Of a DNA stretch of 64,000 bases, positions 46,083 through 57,870 are shown piece by piece; within the stretch, counting starts at the first letter, position 1, and each line of letters starts with the position of its first letter. Under the pieces are notes generated by a model. That model saw only the letters and a program-made list of their open reading frames with translations. It did no database searches and was not told where the DNA came from. The stretch is from Aphrocallistes beatrix (Eukaryota > Porifera > Hexactinellida > Sceptrulophora > Aphrocallistidae), in contig OY725492.1 of assembly GCA_963281255.1 (NCBI GenBank), positions 868,001 to 932,000 of the forward strand, read 5' to 3'. Position numbers and translations under genes: made by a program.

Positions 46083-46343
46083 ATGAGTGAGGCGATTGCT
46101 TCTGAGATGGATGAGCTCCGCACCAAGATCACTCTCTACGAAGGCAACCACAAGGCACACTACGAGGGAATGGAATGGACTATAAAGCACAACAAACAAC
46201 TTCTCTCCAAACTGCGCACAGACAACAAGGAACTCCAGAAGCAGCTGCGCTTCAAAGCGGAAGAGGGAGATATGGTGTCTCAGGCGTTTGAGAATGCTGG
46301 AAAGTCCTTACCGCCTGACTACAGAAATGTGTCCGTTCCTCAG
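46083..46343 (+). CDS. ODAD3: ODAD3 (CCDC151) exon 1, outer dynein arm docking complex subunit
   Basis: First of five exons (46083-46343, 46912-47181, 48226-48432, 52382-52607, 53348-54012), together about 542 residues; human ODAD3 has 595. The protein is coiled-coil throughout and anchors outer dynein arms to ciliary doublet microtubules, so this animal has motile cilia. Recognised by LYEGNHKAHYEGMEW, QLLSKLR, SEAEHIQKIY, DVVKRFLTQGDT, KYSGEAK and RNAIEGKLPTTN, in the order of the family. ATG 46083 has an in-frame stop 15 nt upstream, but a CTAG acceptor also lies there, so a further 5' exon is possible; the human N-terminus is poorly conserved. Phase 0 donor GTTAGC. Confidence 0.92.
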
Positions 46344-46485
46344 GTTAGCAGTGCAATCAATGATCAGTTTATCCTCGAATAACTTTCAGGCGATTCCTAC
46401 CTTTTAATCATATTTACTGCGTACATCATTAAAATTTATATTTCAGATATAATACACTTTTCAATGAACATAACCGTGCGAATGA

Positions 46486-46818
46486 TTCATATATTGAAAA
46501 GTCCAGAGCACATGTGCCTTGGATCCAGAGTGCATGGCTCCAGACACATGTGCTCTGGACCATGAGTTTATCTAGAACTTTCCAGTCCGGCACTTTTTCG
46601 AAGGTGATAAAAGTTATATAGCACCCAAACAAGAGTTTATCTTGTAATTCCAGGTGTAGAGTGGCAACCTGATACCAAAATCGAATCATACTGCAAGTAC
46701 CTTGGCTCATCGGGCGATACCAGACTGGCACCTATAAGTGCCGACCGAGCACCTAGATAAACCCCTGCGAGTCTTGGCCCAAGGCATATATGCTCTGCTG
46801 GACTTTTCAATATATGTT
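46486..46818. mobile_element. TIR element in ODAD3 intron 1
   Basis: The outer ends TTGAAAAGTCCAG and CTGGACTTTTCAA are inverted. Inside, 46500-46560 is an imperfect hairpin with 16-nt arms GTCCAGAGCACATGTG. A related MITE (TTTATCTAG ends) is at 50240-50430 in intron 3. Confidence 0.6.
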
Positions 46819-46911
46819 TTTATCTCATGACTTAGGAAAAAACTTTCTTATACCTGAAACCGAAACCTACTGTACTTTAATACGGTTGATATTTTTCAAA
46901 TTCCATTTCAG

Positions 46912-47181
46912 GCTAAGGAGCGGTTCGACCAGGGCATAGCCGGTCTCCTGAAGAAGCACAACCTGCTGCTGCACCAGATCAAGAAGCGGGAAGATGAGAG
47001 GAACTCTCTCGGCTCTCAGGTGTCGCAGCTGCAGCTCCAGAACAAGGACCTGGCCAACCTGGACTCTCCTGAGGGAAGGGAACTCAGGTCGCTTGAGAAT
47101 CAGCTGGACAAGACCAAGATAAAACTGTCTGAAGCTGAGCACATCCAGAAGATATACCAGGAGATTATTCAGAAATTGCAG
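46912..47181 (+). CDS. ODAD3: ODAD3 exon 2
   Basis: 90 codons, phase 0 to 0, acceptor TTTCAG, donor GTATGT. Heptad-rich; contains LLKKHNLLLHQIKKRE and the conserved LENQLDKTKIKLSEAEHI stretch. Confidence 0.92.
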
Positions 47182-47456
47182 GTATGTACTGTGAAATAGT
47201 TTTATAAAGCAATGCATTCTATAATTATAAACGTGTGTAGTATAAGAACTGACTCAACCTATTATCATATTTTCTCAGAATTTAATACCCATTTTTGACT
47301 TGTGGCCCATTCTATTTATACAGTCGACATCGGGTTTTTTTTGTTTTGGTGCAAAAATCTGAGTTTCAGGTACAGTAGACATCGGGGGTTTTTTACTATC
47401 GGGTTTTTGACATTTTTCCATGCAAATGGAGTGTCAAAAAAACAAAAAAATGTCTA

Positions 47457-48050
47457 TAGGGTGTCCCAAAAGTTCTGCAACAACTAATTTTACTTTGTTA
47501 ATTTGACTAAGATCACTTGATTGTATTCTAAATTAGCCTCCATAAATGAAATCTAACACCCTTCTAGCATAGAAATGAGCTCAACCCATTACGCAAAAAA
47601 CATTTCTTATAAAATTATGAATAATTACATACCAATTACTCCAAAATTTGGAGCTCAAAAATGTAAAGTTTGAAGATCACTATTTTTCTGATGAAATATT
47701 ACATTAATCACTTCTATATTCTGTAATTGATTCATAATACTAAAATAACATTATTACTTTTGATTTATGTAACGGAAATCTTCTATAAGAACGCGAGTAT
47801 TTTAAGTATAGACGTCAAATGTACCACGGATATGAGTTTTTTTATTGAGATAAAAAATATTCTTTACTAGACAACGATATATATGATCCAGCATTGCAAA
47901 TAAATTGAGAAAAGCAGGCCATTGGGAATGCAAAATAATTAAGATAATCCTCCCTATTTTTTGATTAAAAATAGGTATCGGATATTCGATCTATTTATCT
48001 ATGTATTAATGCATCAGCAACATTTGTTGCAGAACTTTTGGGACACCCTG
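47457..48050. mobile_element. mariner-like MITE in ODAD3 intron 2
   Basis: TIRs of about 25 nt, GGGTGTCCCAAAAGTTCTGC and its complement, with TA on each side. 594 nt, no ORF. Confidence 0.75.
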
Positions 48051-48225
48051 TACTGTGCTAAAACCCCGCATCATGGATTCCCCGCCTAAAATCACCCAAC
48101 AAGAAGAGAGTTGGCAAATCCTCAGTCTTACTATGTATTCCTAGAAACTCACTTCGTACTATGTATTTGATTATGATAAAGTTCCGCTTAAAACCGATTC
48201 AAATCGAGTCGCTGTTCTCTTCTAG

Positions 48226-48432
48226 GAGGAGAGGCTGTGGTTTGACAATCTCCTGACTGAGGTGGAGCAGAGCATCAAGGTCCGCAAGAAGGACTACGAT
48301 CAGCTGTCCGACGTCTACGCGGAGGCTGTCACTGCCGGACAGGTGGCTAAGGAGGACCTCTCCGTAGCAGACGTTCACTTCATGGAAGCGAGGAGGGAGC
48401 GAGAGAAGATACTGGAAGAGTTTAAGAAGAAG
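48226..48432 (+). CDS. ODAD3: ODAD3 exon 3
   Basis: 69 codons, phase 0 to 0, acceptor TTCTAG, donor GTATGG. Ends REREKILEEFKKK, matching the basic segment of the family. A 3.9-kb intron full of mobile elements follows. Confidence 0.9.
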
Positions 48433-48562
48433 GTATGGCCATTAAGGGTAGGCTCGGATAGTGTATTACCATCAGTTAGCTCAATGAGAAATTATGAATT
48501 AACAGAATAGTAGAAATTCTTTTTTCGATAATTTCTTCTTTCTCTTTTGATAATATTTAATA

Positions 48563-49151
48563 CAAGCGCGCTTCGCTTGCTTGCGCTGCGCGGCTTGCAG
48601 ACACTTCGTGTCCGCAGAGTCGCCCTGCAGGCGCCTGGAGTTACTCAATCTAAACTATTTTTGGAATTTTTTTCCTTTATATATCTATTGTAAACAAAGG
48701 TCAACGAATAATTTTTCATATGGATCCGAAAATATGATATTCGAAATCTACACTCCTGAAAACCCCATGTCAACCGTTGAAAGCAAGTTTCTAGCATATT
48801 TTTGAGATTTGTTTACTTTATGTATCTATTGTAAACAAAAGTAAACAAACAATTCATCATATCGATCTGAAAATATGATATTCGAAATCTACACCCCTAA
48901 AACCCCCTTGTCAACCGTTGGAAGCTAGTCTCTAGCATTATTTTCAAAATTCGTCAAATCGTGTGAAAATATGTATATAAAGGTGTGAAAATATACAAAT
49001 AACCTTTTTTACTGCCATACACTATCATATATAATTGAGACATTTGTATAAGTTATTGATTTGAAGTATTAATTACAATGACAGCCCAATAGTGTCTTAT
49101 AATGATTTCTATTGTGAGAGTGAAGCCGTACATAGTATTGTATATATAAGA
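48563..49151 (-). mobile_element. Helitron family A copy in ODAD3 intron 3
   Basis: Complete 3' hairpin head; the body is internally deleted so that TATTGTATATATAAGA joins directly to the 5' end. Antisense to the host gene. Confidence 0.68.
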
Positions 49152-49700
49152 TTAAACCTTTTCTTCGAATCCATTTTCCACTTTATTGCTACAAGCGCGC
49201 TTCGCGCTTGCTTGCGCTGCGCGGCTGGCGAACACTTCGCGTCCGCCGGAGGCTCCCTTCGGTCGCCTGGAGTCACATTGGTTAATTATAAGGGAGATAC
49301 ATCTCTAAATATGTCTATTCTACTGTGCTAATCGATATCACTCGAAAAATCACCAAATTTGTGAATTTAAAAATTTTTGATGCGTAATGATGACGTCATA
49401 ACAAAGTGATGAGTCATCATTTTTTTATGATAGTCGCATCATATGTGAGACATGTTAGTATACAGATTCTATTAAAATTTCAGCCTTCTATCTCCTATAA
49501 TGGCTGAGTTATGCCCGAATAACTGTGTTGCTTAACTTTTTAAAATGTGACAATGACGTCATAATTCCATGATGAGTCGACATTTTCGTCTGAGCTCAGA
49601 ACTTACTGGAGCCATAGCCAAAAGACTCCCACATGCCAAAAATCAGCCTTCTGCGCCCGGCAGTTTCTTCAATCTATTCGTTACAGATAGATATATATAT

Positions 49701-51836
49701 AATCGTCAATATTTGTCTGATTAACACTAAACTTTACAATTTAATAGTTTAAAATGTACTGAATTCAATGAAGCTGATAACAATCTGATATTCGTTCGCT
49801 TTGTACCTCAAAAATGGAACTGAAACTAATATCGGAAGTGAAACCGGAACTATGACATAGCACTCGGGGAGATTTTCAAAACCAAAATTTTAGTCTTGTA
49901 TCTTGTAGTATATACAGACTTTGCAATGTGTAGAAATTTTGGTTTGGTTTTGAAGTATTCCCTTCGAGTTATTTCAGTTTCACTGCCAATGACCGCAACC
50001 AGTGATTTTTTAAAATTTCTGAAATGTCCCTAAGTTTGCAGTCTAAGGCTGTTCCCATATACATCTGACTTACCTATTAATTGAGATTGTTTCTCGAAAT
50101 TTCTTATTCAAGAATACAAAGTTCTGTAAATGCTATGCAACTAATTATTATTCTCTGACTTAACCACAACTATATTTCAATTCAAAATAACGGTTGCTAT
50201 GTATAGAAAGAAATGGAATTTGACATATTTAAGTATGTGATTCAGGAGTTTATCTAGGCGCCTGGTCGGCACTTATAAGTGCCAGCCTGGCATCGTCCGA
50301 GGAGCTAAGGTGCTTGAAGGGTGATTCTATTTTGGTGCCGGGTTACCACCGCCCCTGGAATTTCAAGATAAACCCCTAATTGGGTGCCATGTAACCTTTA
50401 TCACATTAAAAAAGTGCCGGATGGAAAATCTTAGAGTAATAACATCATGGGTAAACCCATGATGTTATTACTCTATTGAGCTAATGGCTTTCACCACATC
50501 TTTTCAAAAACTGATCATTAGTCATGTCGTTACCGTCTTGTTCAATAGTTGTCGAAAACTCCGAATGTCATAAGATGATACATACGCATGGAAAAATTGG
50601 AATTTTAGAGATTATTGAACTCTCAAAGGAGGACATCGAACTATTAGTATGGGGAACAGGAATCCATATAAGGTTTGTTCGAATTGTTCTACCAATCTCT
50701 CTGCAATTCTAAATGTAAATGCAGAATTGAACCAATTAGATCTCTTCAAACTTTCGAGATTATCAAATCCCCTTCAACATACAAGAAAGCTACCATTAAT
50801 TTACACCATTGACTACAACCCTAATTGCAGCCAAGCGAATTAGTGAACAAATAGCATATACTATTACATACGACATTACATCAAATCGTGTAACAGATCC
50901 TACAAAAACTCTCAGACTCCCTTACATTCATAATAATGTTTGCATTACCAGTTTGTATGATAACAACTGGTAAACTGGTATTATAGGGTGTGTCGAAGAG
51001 GTGTGTGAAGAAGAAGGTGATATAAAGGTAAGCTTTATGCATCCCAAAGGGCCAGGACGACCAGAAAATTGTTTCTTCTGGACTTCAAGAGGAGACATTT
51101 GTTATATTCCTGAAAATGATATTCTAGGCAAAATATCAGCTCCAATTACCATCAAAAAGTGCACGAAAGTATAAAATTCCCCCATTTGATACAAAAGCAA
51201 CATGTGAAATAATTGAATCACGAATTACTAACAGAAGAAAACAAGTACGTAGATTAATTAATTAAATACCTTTACATGCTGGATTACATGATACTTAGGA
51301 TATACGTATGCCTATATACGTAGGCTAGCGAATCACTTGAAATGTTGTAGATGTGAAAAATATCATACAAGTGTCTATATAGAATTGTATTGGGGGTTCA
51401 GAAAAGTAATGTATTATAACAAATATAGCTAGTTTAGGGCAGAGGAGAAAAAGGAACACAAATTGATCCCAAGATCATGAGAACAGCATCAGATTACATT
51501 TTCATTGAACATTTCAGAATTTTTTAAATATCACTGGTTGCGGTCATTGGCAGTGAAACTGAAATAACTCGAAGGGAATACTTCAAAACCAAACCAAAAT
51601 TTCTACACATTGCAAAGTCTGTATATACAACAAGATACAAGACTAAAATTTTGGTTTTTGAAAATCTCCCCGAATGCTATGTCATAGTTCCGGTTTCACT
51701 TCCGATATTAGTTTCAGTTCCATTTTTGAGGTACAAAGCGAACGAATATCAGATTGTTATCAGCTTCATTGAATTCAGTACATTTTAAACTATTAAATTG
51801 TAAAGTTTAGTGTTAATCAGACAAATATTGACGATT
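49701..51836. mobile_element. TIR transposon of about 2.1 kb with a decayed ORF
   Basis: TIRs of about 330 nt (49701-50030 and 51505-51836), starting AATCGTCAATATTTGTCTG. The interior has a plus-strand frame at about 50988-51173 reading VSFMHPKGPGRP, then DICYIPENDILGKISAP and a stop. I recall FMHP-GP peptides of this kind in multi-copy ORFs of invertebrate mobile DNA; this is recollection, not a search. Earlier frames (50524-50843) overlap in two phases and look decayed. No transposase is recognised. Confidence 0.6.
50432..50475. repeat. perfect 44-nt palindrome
   Basis: Two 21-nt arms (start TAGAGTAATAACATCATGG) around AA. It lies inside the TIR transposon next to a small MITE end. Confidence 0.85.
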
Positions 51837-52381
51837 TTGTACGAGTTTTAATAAGCGAGGTTAGTTTCCAAATTTTGAAAATGTGGATTTAGTATCAAAA
51901 AATGGTAATTTTGTGACGTCATAAGTCTGGAACCAGTTGACCGAATGATTTGAAAATTGAACATAATAAATTACTAGCATAGACCTATGGATGGACCGTC
52001 TTTCAAACAAATTGGTTGATGTTGGTGAAATGGCTGGTTGACTTGACATGGAATTCCCCGTTCATAATAGAGATACTTCATATTAAGCGAACTTGATTCA
52101 ATACAAATCCTATCTAAAACTGAAATTGGGACCAGGAGGTTAGTTCATAATAAACGAATGTTCATATTAAGTGGGTTCATAATAAGCGACCCTGACTGTA
52201 GTGTTTGAAATGCTAGTTAAATCGACTGTATAACTCAATCAATAGTAATACATTCCCTGCACCTGAAATATAATGGCAATAATGCCAATATAGTACTATG
52301 CGGTAGTTAAATATTGATGCGGGCTGAGGAGCTGAAACATGTCTCCAATTTACAGTGGCCTAACACATCTATCTCACACAG

Positions 52382-52607
52382 GTAGATCTCCAGAAGGAGC
52401 AAGCGGAGAAGATAGAGAAGCGGCTCCAGAGATCCGCCACTGACCTGTCCGAAGAGATGGAGCCGTTGGTGGAGCAGACGGAGACCAAGGACATCTCCGC
52501 CATCCAACAGCAGCGACTGCTCACCTACGAGGAGGCGATGGAAGTCATCAAGAACGCTACTGGGGTGTCGGGGGTGCAGGATGTGGTGAAGAGGTTCCTG
52601 ACTCAAG
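52382..52607 (+). CDS. ODAD3: ODAD3 exon 4
   Basis: 75 codons plus one base; acceptor CACAG, phase 1 donor GTTGTA. Contains LLTYEEAMEVIKNATG and DVVKRFLTQ, matching the human segment before the GDT motif. Confidence 0.92.
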
Positions 52608-52632
52608 GTTGTACTTCAGTGAAAACTAGATA

Positions 52633-52783
52633 CTGTCGAAGTCTTTTTTTTGTCGCTTGGCTTCTGTGAATTTTTTTGTTGTGGACCTAGTAATTCCATT
52701 ACAAATTGGTCGAGTTTTTTGTCCGTCTTTTTTTATCTCCTAGGCGATTAAATCAATTTGACACAATAAATCGACTTCGACTG
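52633..52783. mobile_element. TIR MITE near the ODAD3 exon 4 donor
   Basis: Ends CTGTCGAAGTC and GACTTCGACTG with TA on both sides; starts only 25 nt into the intron. Confidence 0.65.
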
Positions 52784-52851
52784 TATTCGCTCAGAATATT
52801 TTTAAAACCTCAAAGGTTATCTAATAAGAGGATTTGTAGATATTTCATATA

Positions 52852-53068
52852 CCGTAAACTGGGGCGACTTTGGCCCTAGGAGGTGATTTTAATAAAATAT
52901 ACTCAAACTTATGAGTCAATGTAATCACATTGCTAATATGTTGAATGTAACTCTCAATATATCCTAAGATATTTAAACTGCAGTATTTCTAAGTTGGAGT
53001 ATATTTTATTAAAATTGCTATTGTGGGACAAAGTCACCTCTTAGGGCCAAAGTCGCCCCAGTTTACGG
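52852..53068. mobile_element. MITE with long TIRs in ODAD3 intron 4
   Basis: CCGTAAACTGGGGCGACTTT at the left end, complement at the right; arms continue through GGAGGTGA and AATAAAATATACTC. TA flanks. Confidence 0.75.
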
Positions 53069-53347
53069 TATTTTGTTTGTTAAATCATCCAAATTTCCAT
53101 TCGGTAGAGCTACAAAATTATTTCGTTCTGACTATTTGGTTTGCAAATTTATTTATTCCACCAAGGTTTTAATTATTTTTCGCAGTAAACGACTCAAATT
53201 CAATTGAAACGATCTAACCAATACACATACAAGCTTGTTCACTCCTATAAATACATACATACACATAGCGATTGGAATATTGTTCTAGAAAGAACAATAA
53301 TATTTGTCAAGAAACTATCTGTCAATAACTATAACGTAACCGTATAG

Positions 53348-54012
53348 GAGACACTCAGGAGCATCTGCTCCGTCTGAAGGAGGAAAACACAGCTCTCCTC
53401 GCTCGCACTAGAGAGGAGAGGGATTCGCTGGTCAAGAATTACGAAGACACTAAGTACTCGGGAGAAGCTAAAGTCTCGTCTGGAGAAACAGCGCTAGAAG
53501 AGTTCAACAGCAATCTCAGCTCCGCCATTAAGCAGAGAGATGCCGTCCGCACGGAAGCAGATCGCCTGAACCGTATCGTGAATGAAACCAAGTCCGGAAT
53601 CGAGCATTTATCCGGGAAGTTATCCCAACTGAAAGCCCAGCGCCCACCCGGTCCGAAGCCGCAGGGAGAAATGGGGGAGGATGAGCGAACACTCGAGCTG
53701 CTCTATCAGTGCGAGCAGAAGTTAGTGTCTCTAAGCGAGGAGTTGGCCGGCAAAGACTTGGATGAAGTTCAGAGGGAGATTGAAGATCAGCAGTTCCGTA
53801 ACGCGATCGAGGGAAAACTCCCTACCACCAATATCCGAGTCAAGCTACCTTCCGCCGCAGCATCTGGTTTTGAAGACGATGAATTCGGAGATGATGAGGC
53901 AATCTTCTCAAGAGAGACTGCAAAACGCGCGACCCGAGAACTTATGGACATGCAGGTTAAGAAGAAGCAAGCAGTTTCTAGCGATGATACGAAGAAGACA
54001 CGGAAACGTTGA
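53348..54012 (+). CDS. ODAD3: ODAD3 exon 5 (terminal)
   Basis: 220 codons and stop TGA. Starts with the GDTQEHL junction, then LLARTREERDSLVKNYEDTK and the conserved YSGEAK, long coiled coil, GKDLDEVQREIEDQQF, GKLPTTNIRVKLP and an acidic EDDEFGDDEA tail with a basic end (KKTRKR). The human protein has the same acidic-basic order. Confidence 0.94.
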
Positions 54013-54290
54013 TAGATCTCACTTATTATTTATAAATGAACCGTTATAGACTCTCACACATTCTAATGTATCTATCCTAACTCTGTATCATTACACGTAT
54101 TCTGATTAATATTATTACTTGTTGCGACATGTTGGCATACTTATAAACAAGGGCAGGGGTAGTTAAACATTTTCCCGAGGGGGTGCATTCGAATGGAATA
54201 TACTAGGAAGGCCGGAATGCATAGGACTGTATATGTATAAATTACTGCAGTGAACTCTTGTGTTAACGAACGATTAATGTTTGTGTGTAT

Positions 54291-55480
54291 ACAGTCGACT
54301 CCGCTTAATTAATAAGGTCACATCGGTCAGAGGACATTTTGCCCCGATTAAGCGGAGAATCCTATTAACCGAAAATATTTAGTATTAGCTTCTATGTGTG
54401 AGAGCTATTCCGGCCCTGCCAAAAGTGGCCCGATTAAGCGGTTGACCCGATTAAACAGTGACCATCTTTGGCTATGGCTCCACAAAGTTCTGAGCTCAGA
54501 ACAAAATGTCGACTCATCATGGAATTATGACGTCATTGTCACCTTTTTTATCATTATAAATTTCAGTTTTTCGACCCTTATAATAGTCTCTCTCTTCTGA
54601 AGTTGGGTCATATCAAAGTGTATGAAGATAAATAAATTGTCGAATATAGATGAGAAAAGTTCCTAGTTCAATCTTAATTTTGTAAATACTTGGTTATACA
54701 GTACTAAAAAAAGCAATATGTTGGAGTATAAGTGATCAAAATTTCCTAATATGGTCAAATCCATTGCAAGCTAGAATTCCAAACATACACAAACATTAAT
54801 CGAGTTTTAAACTAAGGATAAGGTAGATAATTATCATCACTACATACTACAGTCCCGGAAAAACGTCTGGAATATCGTATGTAAAAATTAATATTCTAGT
54901 TTTAGCAAAAATAACAAATTTCATATTGCAGAATATTTTTTATCAATTTAATGCAATGAAAATCTAGAGTCTACTCTTTCTATTTCACGAAAAGTATGAA
55001 ATATTTAATTAAAATATATTTTATGTTTATTTCCGTGTAAGTTCCAAAAATTGGAAAATACTAAAATGTTCCAGACTTTTTGCCGGGACTGTATGTCTAC
55101 CTTACTGTTATAATCGATGTCACTTGAATAATCACCCAATTTGTCAATGTTTTACTTTTTGATGCGTAATGATGGCGTCATAACAGAGTAGTGAATCATC
55201 ATTTTTTAAAGATAGTCGCATTGTATGTGAGATATATTAATATACACATTCTATTAAAATTTCAGCCTTCTATCACCTTAAATGGCTGAGTTATAGTCGA
55301 AAAACTGAAATTTCTAATAATCAAAAAAGGTGACAATGACGTCATAATTCCATAATGAGTCGACATTTTCGTCTGAGGTCAGAACTTAGTGGAGCCATAG
55401 CCAAAAGACTCCCACATTCCAAAAATCAGCTTTCTATGCCTGGCAGTTTCTTCAATCAATTCGTTACATACACTATATAT
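54291..55480. mobile_element. nested repeats downstream of ODAD3
   Basis: A truncated MITE (54291-54463, CGATTAAGCGG repeats), a Helitron B fragment in plus sense (54464-54610), and a headless Helitron B in minus sense (about 54790-55480) split by the MITE at 54850-55091. Confidence 0.5.
54850..55091. mobile_element. TIR MITE in Helitron B
   Basis: Ends CAGTCCCGGAAAAACGTCTG and complement CAGACTTTTTGCCGGGACTG, flanked by TA. 242 nt. Confidence 0.75.
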
Positions 55481-55483
55481 ATA

Positions 55484-56543
55484 TCTTATATATTAAAATG
55501 CTAGGATTTGTTTGTTTGTTTGTTTGTTTGTTCGAATTGATTGAAGAATTGGCAAGTCGTAGAGATACGAAAATTGGCATGTAAGTTTCAAATGATGAAT
55601 CTACGATTAAGTTCTAAGATCTAAGCGAAATTTTCACACCTCTGCAAAAAAAATGGAAAACAATTTTTCACACCTTTTCTATACTAAATAAATGACCTAC
55701 ACTATCACAATAGAAATCATTATACAAGTACAACACTACAATATATCGTCATTGTTATTAATACTTCAAAGCCACAACTTATGTTTGATCGCTTAAATGT
55801 ATCATAGTGTATGGCTATAAAAAAGATTATCTGCATATTTTAACACCTTTATATAGATATTTTCACACCATTTGATGAATTTTGAAAATAATGCTAGATA
55901 CTAGCTTCCAACGGCTGACATGGGGTTTTCAGGGGTGTAGATTTCGAATATCATATTTTCAGATTTATATGATAAATTATTTGTTTACTTTTGTTTACAA
56001 TAGATACATAAAGTAAACAAATTGCAAAAATATGCTAGAAACTTGCTTTCAACGGTTGACATGGGGTTTTCAGGGGTGTGGATTTCGAATATCATATTTT
56101 CAGATTTATGTGATAAATTATTTGTCTACTTTTGTTTACATTAGATACATAAAGTAAACAAATCTCAAAAATATGCCAGAAACTTGCTTTAAACGGTTGA
56201 CATGGGGTTTTCAGGGGTGTAGATTTTGAATATCATATTTTCGAGTATATTTGATGATCAATGTTTACTTTTGTTTACAATAGATACATAAAGTAAACAA
56301 ATTACAAAATAGGCTAGAGACTAGCTTCCAATGGTTGACATGGGGTTTTCAGGGGTGTAGATTTCGAATATCATATTTTCAGATCCATATGAGAAATTAT
56401 TTGTCGACCTTTGTTTACAATAGTTATATAAAGGAAAGAATTCCAAAATATGTTAGATTGAGTGACTCCAGGCGCCCGCAGGGCGACTCTGCGGACACGT
56501 AGTGTCCGTAAGCCGCGCAGCGCAAGCAAGCGAAGCGTGCTTG
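55484..56543 (+). mobile_element. Helitron family A, best full-length copy
   Basis: Plus-sense, 1060 nt, flanked by A and T. 5' TCTTATATATTAAAATGC, TTTGTTTGTTTG repeats, then four successive blocks each built from GGGTTTTCAGGGGTGTAG, ATCATATTTTCAGAT and TACTTTTGTTTACAATAG, then the GC-rich hairpins and AAGCGAAGCGTGCTTG. The number of internal blocks differs between copies. Confidence 0.8.
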
Positions 56544-56697
56544 TATATACAAACATTAATCGAGTTTCAATAGCATTAATAGAGTTTAATAGGTCCTCCA
56601 AAAAATTGGTTAGAATTTTTAGGTGCACACTATTCAAATAGTTTACTTTGATCACCAGATATTCACCATAAAAAATTCAAGCAATTTGGAGTTGGTT

Positions 56698-57153
56698 TAA
56701 TGGTCGCACAAGGTAGACTCCGCCTCATGCAGATTTATAATGGAATTTGTCTGGCTTGAGGCTTAAAGTTACTAAAGGCGTACTTATGATATTCTAAGAA
56801 ACTAATAGTTTTATTTTGTGAGATATTTCGGAGTGGTATTATATCAGCTAATAATACATTTTAATGGTGTAAAATATACTGGTTCAGAGATATTGGCGAA
56901 AACAGTTGGGACCATTAATAATTTCAAGTACGAAGGCTGTTCCCAACTGTTCTCACCAATATCTCGGAACAGGTAGATTTTAGATCATTAAACTGTATTA
57001 TTAGCTGATATAAAACCACCTCAAAATATCTCAAGAATAACGCTACTAGTATCTTTGCCTATCAGAAGTACCCTTTTTGAAACTTTAAGCCCCAAGCCGG
57101 ATAAATCCCATCATAAATCTGCACGGGGCGGAACCTACTTTGCGCGACCACTA
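56698..57153. mobile_element. foldback element
   Basis: Two arms of about 210 nt separated by a short spacer: outer ends TGGTCGCACAAGGTAG and CTACTTTGCGCGACCA, inner ends GAAAACAGTTGGG and CCCAACTGTTCTC. No ORF. Confidence 0.7.
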
Positions 57154-57770
57154 AAATTCTTGTTATTGAAATAAGTGAGTAACTTATTGAAGACTTAGTG
57201 CTTTTGTATGGTGCAGGTGCATATACATTAGGGGCTGCAAGGCTCCAGTACCCCGTGCTTTGTACATTCCTATCACATGTTTGAAGGATCTTCAGTTTTG
57301 TGGGTACATATTTATATTTTTCTTAATATTTTAAAATTAGTCTTAGAATAATATCAAGATATTTATTTACAGCCTTCTAGTCATTTACGGACCAACACTC
57401 AACAATTGGATGCAGCTAAATTAGAATTAATTGATATATCAATATTTTATGTCTAGAAGTAATACATATATGATTAATTATGGCTAACTTGGTATTGCAA
57501 ATTATAATGATTTAAATCTCTAATTCCTTCAAATCATCTCAATAATAGCCTTAAATTCTGAACCAAGTTTATATTACCTTAAATTTGGTAATAGAGACAT
57601 ACAGTTTGAATAAGCTACATTGAATAGCTACAGACTCTTCAACTTACTATTTCTTCTCATTATTAACATAAATTAAAAATTTTCTGCTATCATATATTAA
57701 GTTAGATATATACTACTGCCGCATTGTAATGTATTTGTTTTGTATAGACTATATCGGTCATAGAATAAGA
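57154..57770 (+). promoter_or_regulatory. upstream region of receptor gene 2
   Basis: No repeat family recognised and no ORF. The last bases before the start codon (57752-57766, TATCGGTCATAGAAT) are identical to the bases before the receptor gene 1 start codon, as expected for a shared 5' UTR or promoter element. Confidence 0.4.
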
Positions 57771-57831
57771 ATGGATCTGATACTGAAAATGCTTATATTA
57801 TTTTCTGTAACTACATCGGCATTCAATCAAG
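57771..57831 (+). CDS. signal-peptide exon of receptor gene 2
   Basis: ATG and 20 codons starting MDLILK, with a hydrophobic core and TTSAFNQ, then one base and donor GTAAGT. Same length and phase as the minus-strand exon. Joins in frame to the CTLD exon at 58894. Confidence 0.85.
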
Positions 57832-57870
57832 GTAAGTATATTATAATATTCTACTTTTAATTAATTACTA

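Larger units (their letters stand above)
49192..51862 (-). mobile_element. Helitron family B split by a larger TIR element
   Basis: 49192-49700 holds head and core; the terminal GAGTTTTAATAAGCGAGG is found only after 51836. The split is exact at the TIR element. Very similar to the copy at 5885-6422. Confidence 0.65.
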
